Both the position numbers and the translations under genes were made by a program. The notes under the pieces were generated by a model. That model was not told the DNA's origin, did no database searches, and saw only the letters and a program-made list of their open reading frames with translations. Of a stretch of DNA of 21,482 bases, positions 16,557 to 21,482 are shown piece after piece. This stretch comes from JBBPYR01 sp038199755. Lineage in GTDB: Bacteria; Chloroflexota; Ktedonobacteria; Ktedonobacterales; Ktedonobacteraceae. The stretch covers positions 1 to 21,482 of the forward strand of contig JBBPYR010000140.1 of NCBI GenBank assembly GCA_038199755.1, in the 5' to 3' direction. How positions within the stretch are numbered: position 1 is the stretch's first letter; each line of letters opens with the position of its first letter.

Positions 16557-18053
16557 TTACTCACCAATGAGACTACGCAGCAGGCTATTGCACTCCGCCA
16601 TCGTATTCAAGACATTTTGCTGGATCTGGAAGATCTTGTTCAATTCGCGAGCTTTCCGCGCTAACTTCGTGACATACTCGATATCACGCGGATTGTTCAT
16701 CACATCTTCCATCAGTTGCAGCAATTCAGACCAGCCCAGTTGATCGCGACCACGAGCAACATCAGCAATCGTGTTATCCATACGATCTGAGACACGACGA
16801 ACGCCCGTGCGCAACTGACTAGCGCTCTGCGCGATATCAGCGTCATGCTTTTTCATCGCTTCCTGCGTCGCGCTAAACTGCTCCTGCAATGACAGCACCT
16901 GTCCATCAAGGGTAGACATCGCGGCCAAGAGTGCCGACAAATCTGGCAGTGTTGGCTGCTGTATGTTCGTCAAACGACCAAAAGTCACATTGTCACCGGT
17001 AGAGCTACCCTTATCACTGCTTGCAGGCGATGTCACTTTCGCGCTATCCGTAGCCACTGGAACCGGAGGGGCCGCTGCTGGCGCCACTGCCACTACTTCG
17101 GGGGCTGATAGTGCTCCCTCGGCAGGGGTGCTGCTGCCTCCGTTTAAGGATGCGGCGGCATACGATGTTGCGGTTGGAACAGGAACGCTCGGTGCTGCGG
17201 CCACGGGTATACTCTGAATAGGAGCTACCGCAGGTGCATCCGCATACTGAGTGGCAGGAGGTTCGACTGCGGCTGTCTGTTTCGCTGCCGCAGGCTCTTC
17301 CATCTGCTTCGTCTGGAAAGGATCGCCAGCGACATTCCCTTCCTCCTGTGGCATACGCAGTGTTTTATCAGCATCGTCTTGACCATAACCAACGGCTATT
17401 GTCGGCATATCCTCGACGGCAGGAGCCATGTAGCCATAGCCATAGTAGATGAGCTCATGCTCACCAATGCCGACATGATCGCCGTCCTTCAACAGGCGCG
17501 GCGTCATCGTCTCAATCTGCTGACCATTCAGGAACGTATTATTCGCGCTCCCCTCGTCTCGTAAGTAGTAATTTCCATTTTCATGACGTACCGTGGCATG
17601 GCGACGCGACGTTAGCTTATCCTTCGAGAGCAAGATGTCACTCGTCGGGGCGCGCCCAATCGTCATCTCAGGCTTATTCAACGAGTAGGTTTCCAGTTCC
17701 TCGCCAGTTTCTGAGCGTAACACAAAACGTGCCGGTTTATCGATGGTATCAGCCACCGCACCGATAGTTGCCGACATTGAATCTGCCTGCGTCGCCGCCT
17801 GTGTTGGCAGAGATGTCGCATCGCCCCAGCCATTCATAGGAGGCTGTGCCTGATATGCGGTTGCTCCCACCGGGGCTGCCGCCTGTGCAAAGGCTCCCCA
17901 GTCATCGGGAGCGGCCAATGTAGCATCACCAATTCCTGATTGAGCCTGCTGAGCCACAGGTGAGGAAGATGCAGGTGTCAGGCGGTTGCCACAATTCAAG
18001 CAGAAATTATCCCCTGGCCGTGTTTCTGCCAGACAAAAGGGACACTTTTCCAT
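16557..18053 (-). CDS. Zinc-ribbon and FHA-domain protein with C-terminal coiled coil
   Basis: ATG 18053 gives 498 residues and has GGGAGGA 9 bases upstream, so the longer reading frame from 18179 is rejected. Residues 4-21 form a zinc ribbon (CPFC, ten residues, CLNC). Residues about 110-205 are a forkhead-associated domain: TIGRAPTSDILL (Gly133, Arg134), LTSRRHA (Ser149, His152), NNTFLNG. FHA domains bind phosphothreonine peptides, usually made by Ser/Thr kinases. Residues about 206-355 are a Pro/Ala/Val/Thr-rich linker. Residues 370-495 are helical and coiled-coil-like (ALLAAMSTLDGQVLSLQEQF). A role as a phospho-dependent adaptor is inferred. No kinase of the classical type is in the window. 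A long hairpin separates it from the FAD gene downstream. Confidence 0.9.
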   Translation of the reverse strand: MEKCPFCLAETRPGDNFCLNCGNRLTPASSSPVAQQAQSGIGDATLAAPDDWGAFAQAAAPVGATAYQAQPPMNGWGDATSLPTQAATQADSMSATIGAVADTIDKPARFVLRSETGEELETYSLNKPEMTIGRAPTSDILLSKDKLTSRRHATVRHENGNYYLRDEGSANNTFLNGQQIETMTPRLLKDGDHVGIGEHELIYYGYGYMAPAVEDMPTIAVGYGQDDADKTLRMPQEEGNVAGDPFQTKQMEEPAAAKQTAAVEPPATQYADAPAVAPIQSIPVAAAPSVPVPTATSYAAASLNGGSSTPAEGALSAPEVVAVAPAAAPPVPVATDSAKVTSPASSDKGSSTGDNVTFGRLTNIQQPTLPDLSALLAAMSTLDGQVLSLQEQFSATQEAMKKHDADIAQSASQLRTGVRRVSDRMDNTIADVARGRDQLGWSELLQLMEDVMNNPRDIEYVTKLARKARELNKIFQIQQNVLNTMAECNSLLRSLIGE

Positions 18054-18119
18054 GATAAATGTTCCTCCCATTCCTAGTTGCACGTAGTTAGCCACTCTAC
18101 GGGTGTACGTGCGCGCAAA

Positions 18120-18142
18120 ACTTCTGTTATTATAGCAGAAGT
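18120..18142 (-). promoter_or_regulatory. Promoter -10 of the FHA gene inside a dyad
   Basis: On the minus strand a perfect TATAAT (18129-18134) with an upstream TG forms an extended -10. The -35 is weak. The predicted start is near 18122, giving a leader of about 70 bases to ATG 18053. The -10 lies in the 9-base centre of a 7-bp inverted repeat (18120-18126, 18136-18142; ACTTCTG/CAGAAGT), which could be a repressor site. Confidence 0.6.
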
Positions 18143-18258
18143 AGAAGACGAGCGTCGAGTGGGACAGAAAGATCAACAATGATCACGCTACTCCCATTGC
18201 TTCATATGTGCGTTGCGGTCCAGTCGCACCGCATGTTTACCCGCGTTGGACGCACACA

Positions 18259-18296
18259 CCTGCTTCCTGCATACGCTCTTTTGTTTAGGAAGCAGG
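18259..18296 (-). terminator. Hairpin overlapping the lipoprotein stop codon
   Basis: A perfect 10-bp stem (18259-18268 and 18287-18296) with an 18-base loop begins within the last codons of the lipoprotein gene. There is no U-run after it on the minus strand, so the terminator call is weak. The rest of 18054-18284 holds only the FHA gene promoter and leader. Confidence 0.35.
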
Positions 18297-19070
18297 CACC
18301 CATGTTACATTCGATTGTAGGTTTTTGAAAAACTGTGTTAATGTTTCCGTTGTTCCACGTGCTGAAAACACAATGTTGGTACTATCGCGCACACCAGTAC
18401 ACACTTGTAGAGGCTGTGTTGTCGCGCCAGCAGTGGTTGTCGGAGTTGCCGCCTTACCAGTTGATCGCGAGTTGCCAGATACACTACATTGCAAGCTACT
18501 ATTGGCTGAACGTACAGGTGCCTCAGAAAACGTCACCGCGCTACGATCAGCCAAGAGATAGCCAATCGTAAAACTGCCACCAAAAATAGGGTCATGAATA
18601 GTACCAGATGCGCTGGTCAGACAGGAGCCCACGGGCAAAGTAGCGGGCAGATACACACTAAAGCCAAGCTGCGGCTGCACCTGCTGCCAACTCGTAATCG
18701 TCACTGGCGTTACGCCAGTAGTGGGTACGCCTGTAGCGGCAGGAGTTGTCCCCGCTGTCGGTGTCCCGGTCGTAGCAAGTGTTGCCGTTGCCGTTACTGT
18801 CGCCGCTGGCGTACCTGCCGTGGTTGTGGTCGCGCCCTCGTCGCGAAAGATCATCAAGGCCTTCCCACACCAATGAAGCTTTGCCAGTGCCACAGCTGCC
18901 GTCTGTGTCGGCGTCCTCGTTGCAGGGGTCGCGCCACCAAAATTAATACCAGAGCAGGCGGTGAGCAATGACCCCACCAAAAGGAGTAGCGTGAATGGCA
19001 TACCGAATAGAGACAGCACCCCCCACGATTCCCGACGCACTACAAAAGAAAAACCAGAAAACACACGCAT
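18285..19070 (-). CDS. Putative lipoprotein with Thr-rich linker, function unknown
   Basis: ATG 19070 is chosen because AAGGAG lies 7 bases upstream, giving 261 residues. The N-terminus has basic residues (VVRRES), a hydrophobic core (MPFTLLLLVGSLLTAC) and a lipobox ending at Cys39, so it is probably a membrane-anchored, exported lipoprotein. Residues about 44-150 are rich in Thr, Ala, Pro and Gly (for example TPTAGTTPAATG), typical of an exposed spacer. The C-terminal 110 residues (from WQQVQPQLGFSVYLPATLPVGSCL) look like a small beta-rich domain containing three cysteines that could form disulphides, but I recognise no family. Upstream lie a TATAAT box and repeats. The 100-residue domain has no visible enzyme motif. 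Confidence 0.75.
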   Translation of the reverse strand: MRVFSGFSFVVRRESWGVLSLFGMPFTLLLLVGSLLTACSGINFGGATPATRTPTQTAAVALAKLHWCGKALMIFRDEGATTTTAGTPAATVTATATLATTGTPTAGTTPAATGVPTTGVTPVTITSWQQVQPQLGFSVYLPATLPVGSCLTSASGTIHDPIFGGSFTIGYLLADRSAVTFSEAPVRSANSSLQCSVSGNSRSTGKAATPTTTAGATTQPLQVCTGVRDSTNIVFSARGTTETLTQFFKNLQSNVTWVPAS

Positions 19071-19105
19071 ACAAATACTCCTTAGCGACACAGACCAGCG
19101 CAAGC

Positions 19106-19221
19106 AAACGGACAGGCAAAGCTCAAAACAGCCATATCATTATAAACGGACAAGCAAGCCAACAAACGGACAAACAGCCCATATATCTCATGTACTACCA
19201 TTTTGACTCACTATACGGACA
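19106..19221 (-). promoter_or_regulatory. Lipoprotein promoter region with four TGTCCGTTT-like repeats
   Basis: On the minus strand, TATAAT lies at 19139-19144 with a TTTGTT-like -35 about 16 bases upstream, predicting a start near 19132. Copies of TGTCCGTTT (read on the minus strand) lie at 19106-19114, 19144-19152 and 19164-19172, with a one-mismatch copy at 19213-19221. Two of these abut or overlap the -10 and -35. They look like repeated binding sites for a regulator, which is inference. Confidence 0.45.
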
Positions 19222-19313
19222 AACAGCTCATATGTCTCATACACTACCATCTTGACTCGGCCCATCTACAAACAGCTTATATGATCTTATATGATCTCAT
19301 TATGACTCAGTAT
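19166..19313. repeat. About three 49-bp tandem repeat units upstream of the lipoprotein gene
   Basis: Unit 1 (19166-19214) and unit 2 (19215-19263) are 49 bases each and align closely throughout (ACGGACAAACAGC, TCTCAT, ACTACCAT, TTGACTC shared). Unit 3 (about 19264-19313) is degenerate and contains a perfect 10-base duplication, CTTATATGAT (19276-19285, 19286-19295). The segment is AT-rich and non-coding. The rest of 19314-19470 shows nothing I can name. Confidence 0.7.
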
Positions 19314-19470
19314 AACGTAAAAAAGGCCAAAAGCCTATGAAATAGATCACTGCACCACCATCGACTGCCCCACAAAAACGCGCCCACGGCGAATAACAAT
19401 CACGCCCCAAAGCGTGCCCACCTCCTCTCCTGAGCACAGCACAGAAAACGACCACCCCTCAAAAAAACTC

Positions 19471-19499
19471 TTGACAATGCACAAAATATCCTGTACTAT
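19471..19499 (+). promoter_or_regulatory. Promoter of tRNA-Leu
   Basis: Perfect -35 TTGACA (19471-19476), a 17-base spacer and -10 TACTAT (19494-19499). The predicted start is near 19506, about 23 bases before the mature tRNA. Confidence 0.85.
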
Positions 19500-19528
19500 A
19501 CCTTTGTCTAAACGACAACAAGCAACAC

Positions 19529-19612
19529 GCCGAAATGGTGAAATTGGTAGACACGCAACGTTCAGGGCGTTGTGCCTTAACTGGCATGGGGGTTCGAGTC
19601 CCCCTTTCGGCA
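19529..19612 (+). tRNA. tRNA-Leu (anticodon CAG)
   Basis: An 84-base tRNA. The acceptor arms GCCGAAA (19529-19535) and TTTCGGC (19605-19611) pair fully, with discriminator A 19612. The anticodon stem CAACG/CGTTG holds the loop TTCAGGG, with anticodon CAG at 19563-19565, reading CUG. A long variable arm, as expected for Leu, is followed by the T-arm GGGGGTTCGAGTCCCC. The 3' CCA is not encoded. It is the likely attachment site for the neighbouring integrase element. Confidence 0.96.
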
Positions 19613-19617
19613 TGCCC

Positions 19618-19665
19618 AAAACAAGGTGAGAAGGAAAGCTGTAAAGCCGCTTCTCACCTCGTTTT
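19618..19665 (+). terminator. Intrinsic terminator after tRNA-Leu
   Basis: A 10-bp stem AGGTGAGAAG (19624-19633) / CTTCTCACCT (19650-19659) is extended by flanking A/T pairs after one mismatch and ends in GTTTTA. Confidence 0.75.
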
Positions 19666-19707
19666 ATGCCCTTTACCCAAAGACAGTTTATCCCTTGCTT
19701 TATAGCG

Positions 19708-19746
19708 TTGACAGCTTCATTGACAGCTACAGCTATCAGACAGCTT
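19708..19746. repeat. Short direct repeats between tRNA and integrase gene, possible integrase arm sites
   Basis: TTGACAGCT occurs at 19708-19716 and 19720-19728, 12 bases apart, and GACAGCTT recurs at 19739-19746. They lie between the tRNA 3' end and the integrase stop, where an attL region would carry arm-type or excisionase sites. Confidence 0.4.
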
Positions 19747-19751
19747 AAACA

Positions 19752-20924
19752 TTACTTTGTTTCACCATCTCCCTTATTCTTATCCTTAAAAGCTTCATCC
19801 CATTTATCCGTCACGTCTTGCTGCATAGAAGGCAACAAGTGACCATATATCCCTAATGTAATAGAGATATCACTATGGCCTAGTCGCTCTTGTACGACCT
19901 TCATGTTGACACCCATACCGAGCAAAATGGTCGCTGCACTGTGTCTCAAGTCGTGAAAATGCATATGTGGCACACCTGCATCTTGCAACAACTTCGTAAA
20001 CAATCTGTAGAGATGAACAGGGTTAAAGTACCCACCCAAGAGATCAGGAAAAACAAGATCACGATTTTCCCATGCGTCACCTACTTTCTTGCGATGCTCT
20101 AATTGTTGGGCATGATGCTGTTTGAGCATATCAATCAAGAAGGAGGGAAGACTAACAACACGCTTGCCTGATTTTGTCTTTGGTTCATTCTCAACATACC
20201 CATACGGCGGTATATAATCCACTGTATGAAGTACCAGTAGCGTTTGCAGTTCAAAATCAATATTTGACCAACGCAGAGCTAACAACTCACCACGACGCAT
20301 ACCCGTTACAACGGCCATAGTAAGCAACACTTCAAGGCGATGTTCACGTACACTGCTTAACAACTTTTGAGCTTGTTCTAGTGAGAGCGGTGTAGCTTCA
20401 CGACTTACGACACGTGGCGGCTTTACGAGATCACACACATTCTTAGGCACATAATTCCACAGGACTGCATTGTTAAGAGCCAGATGTAAAACGCCATGTA
20501 TCTCATGTATCGTTTTTGAGGAAAGACCTCGACCGCCTTGCTCTTTCGCCTTACCCATCTTGGTATAAAACCGCCGTACATCTTCTGGGAGAAGCTTCTG
20601 TAGCCAGATATCTCCTATTTCCTCAGTAGCGTACCTGACAAGTTTTTTATACTTCACATAGGTGCTAATACGCAACTTATCTTTATGGACATTCTCTAGC
20701 CAGTCTTCTAGGTAGTCCTTGAGCTTGCGTTGTGGGCCAGTTGCTAATGTTCCCTTCTCTAGCTCGTTTTGTGCTTCTCGCAGCTTCTTAATGCCCTCTC
20801 GTTCCGTCTTCACATAATACATCTTCCTCTTGCCATCACCTAGTTCAACCTGTACCACCCAACGCCCATCCTTCCGTTGAAACACAGAACCTTCACCACG
20901 CCCACGCCGCCTTGATCGTCCCAT
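19752..20924 (-). CDS. Tyrosine-family site-specific integrase
   Basis: From ATG 20924 the product is 390 residues. The N-terminus (GRSRRRGRGEGSVFQRKDGRWVVQV) is an arm-binding type domain. Residues about 65-165 are the SAM-like core-binding domain, and 180-365 the catalytic domain. Catalytic residues are Arg210 (TGMRRGELLALRW), a Lys near 249-254 (PKTKSGKR), His324 and Arg327 (HDLRH), His350 (LGHSDISIT) and nucleophile Tyr360 (GIYGHL). It catalyses integration and excision between att sites. The reading frame extends upstream to GTG 21002 through a terminator-like hairpin. I prefer 20924 because MGRSRRRG matches the usual integrase start, although its ribosome site is weak. Its 3' end faces tRNA-Leu, the probable target. 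Intact, no frameshift. Confidence 0.93.
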   Translation of the reverse strand: MGRSRRRGRGEGSVFQRKDGRWVVQVELGDGKRKMYYVKTEREGIKKLREAQNELEKGTLATGPQRKLKDYLEDWLENVHKDKLRISTYVKYKKLVRYATEEIGDIWLQKLLPEDVRRFYTKMGKAKEQGGRGLSSKTIHEIHGVLHLALNNAVLWNYVPKNVCDLVKPPRVVSREATPLSLEQAQKLLSSVREHRLEVLLTMAVVTGMRRGELLALRWSNIDFELQTLLVLHTVDYIPPYGYVENEPKTKSGKRVVSLPSFLIDMLKQHHAQQLEHRKKVGDAWENRDLVFPDLLGGYFNPVHLYRLFTKLLQDAGVPHMHFHDLRHSAATILLGMGVNMKVVQERLGHSDISITLGIYGHLLPSMQQDVTDKWDEAFKDKNKGDGETK

Positions 20925-20941
20925 AGTTACACCCACTTTCA

Positions 20942-20980
20942 TAAAAAGCCTTGCTATAAGGGAAGACAACAGCAAGGCTT
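20942..20980 (-). terminator. Intrinsic terminator or attenuator between excisionase and integrase genes
   Basis: A perfect 10-bp stem (AAGCCTTGCT/AGCAAGGCTT at 20946-20955 and 20971-20980), a 15-base loop and, on the minus strand, TTTTTAT directly after it. It lies 15 bases after the excisionase stop and 18 bases before the chosen integrase ATG. Confidence 0.7.
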
Positions 20981-20994
20981 CAACAAATGTCACT

Positions 20995-21195
20995 CTATGC
21001 ACTCTCTGGTTGTTTCATCCACCGTTGAAGAGACTCAGGGTTAAATCGTATCGTACTTCCAACCGTCAGGTAGGGTATCTGCTTGCGATAGATCAGGTTG
21101 TACACCGTGGCTCGACAAACCCCCAACTGAATAGCGACATCAGGAACAGTCAGCAAGAACGGTTGAACCGTAGAAATCCGTTTTGATCGTGGCAT
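20995..21195 (-). CDS. Excisionase-like helix-turn-helix DNA-binding protein
   Basis: This is a 66-residue protein with a MerR/excisionase-type winged HTH: LLTVPDVAIQLGVCRATVYNLI (residues 14-35), then the wing YLTVGSTIRFNPESLQRWM. This pattern is typical of small proteins encoded next to tyrosine integrases, where they bind att DNA and favour excision, or regulate the integrase gene. AGAGGTGA lies just before ATG 21195. It is 20 bases after the upstream hypothetical gene and is followed by a hairpin terminator before the integrase. Its job as an excisionase is inferred from position and size. Confidence 0.85.
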   Translation of the reverse strand: MPRSKRISTVQPFLLTVPDVAIQLGVCRATVYNLIYRKQIPYLTVGSTIRFNPESLQRWMKQPESA

Positions 21196-21215
21196 GACTC
21201 ACCTCTTTCTCGACT

Positions 21216-21482
21216 CTAAAGAGCCGTTTCCAAGCGATACAAGACCCGTTTTTCATGGACAATCGCCGCAAAATCTTTCTTTGTTTTCTTCTTTTTGGCT
21301 TCGAGGTAGGCTTGTACGTTCTGGTAAATGAAGTGAATAGTATCGGAAATGTCAGCCTCTACATCAGTTTCCCTTTTGCCCTCGCGCCATGCTTCCACCG
21401 TCGAAGTCCATCCCGCAAAGGCTGCAAACGCCCGTTCAAAGTTCACTTGTCGCTTGCGTTCCCGAATGAAGGGACCAAGATC
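21216..21482 (-). CDS. Hypothetical protein, 5' part beyond the window
   Basis: The minus-strand frame is open from the right edge to the stop at 21216, giving at least 89 residues. A GTG at 21446 could start a 76-residue protein, but the upstream codons (DLGPFIRERKRQV) read as protein too, so the gene most likely begins outside the window. The visible part is helical and highly charged, with a Trp-containing AFAAFAGWTSTVEAWREGKRE stretch and a Lys-rich AKKKKTKKDFAA. I recognise no family. The small gap to the excisionase gene and the shared strand suggest one operon within the same integrative element. Confidence 0.55.
   Translation of the reverse strand, partial: DLGPFIRERKRQVNFERAFAAFAGWTSTVEAWREGKRETDVEADISDTIHFIYQNVQAYLEAKKKKTKKDFAAIVHEKRVLYRLETAL

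Noticed and set aside
18054..18179. N-terminal extension of the FHA protein
   Set aside because: It would cross the TATAAT promoter and the GGGAGGA ribosome site. The zinc ribbon begins right after ATG 18053.
1..21482. CRISPR array, rRNA, insertion sequences or prophage structural genes
   Set aside because: No regularly spaced repeats of CRISPR type, no rRNA sequence, no transposase and no capsid or tail proteins were seen.

Overview
The window reads as bacterial chromosome, most likely from a spore-forming, filamentous member of the Chloroflexota (Ktedonobacter-like). That placement is an inference from three things: the sporulation/stress trio prkA-yhbH-spoVR, the mid-range base composition, and the long Thr/Pro/Ala-rich linkers in several proteins. 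Nothing in the window fixes the species.

Layout, left to right. (1) 1-891, minus: a haloalkane dehalogenase cut by the left edge. (2) 993-9551, minus: a three-gene operon in the order prkA, yhbH, spoVR. Every one of the three genes is interrupted by a large in-frame intein carrying a two-motif LAGLIDADG endonuclease (452, 425 and 409 residues). Removing the inteins leaves hosts of 631, 380 and 481 residues, close to the usual family lengths. (3) 9552-10189: a long leader or small-RNA region with a good promoter at 10072-10100. (4) 10190-11023, minus: a SAM hydrolase. (5) 11221-13479, plus: a degenerate receiver protein with a huge disordered linker, divergent from the SAM hydrolase. (6) 13534-18053, minus: a zinc-ribbon/FHA protein, an FAD oxidoreductase and murA. 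(7) 18285-19070, minus: a lipoprotein preceded by tandem repeats. (8) 19529-19612, plus: tRNA-Leu(CAG) with its own promoter and terminator. (9) 19752 to the right edge, minus: a tyrosine integrase, an excisionase-like HTH protein and a cut hypothetical gene. This is probably one end of an integrative element inserted at the tRNA gene.

The most striking feature is the triple-intein operon. PrkA (serine kinase/AAA+), YhbH/YeaH (vWA-like partner) and SpoVR/YcgB are functionally linked in sporulation and starvation. Here each must splice before it can work. Each intein sits in a conserved core motif: next to the AAA+ core in PrkA, inside the MIDAS-like DxSGS motif in YhbH, and in MNEGWAS in SpoVR. 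The splice residues and the endonuclease acidic residues look intact. The PrkA and SpoVR inteins resemble each other, the YhbH intein is a different type, and the SpoVR intein carries an embedded LacI-type helix-turn-helix. Whether the inteins are only selfish, or gate the pathway through conditional splicing, cannot be decided from sequence.

Other points: MurA has Asp in place of the usual active-site Cys, which predicts fosfomycin resistance. Several intergenic regions hold long, near-perfect hairpins without strong U-tracts. A terminator-like hairpin separates the excisionase from the integrase.
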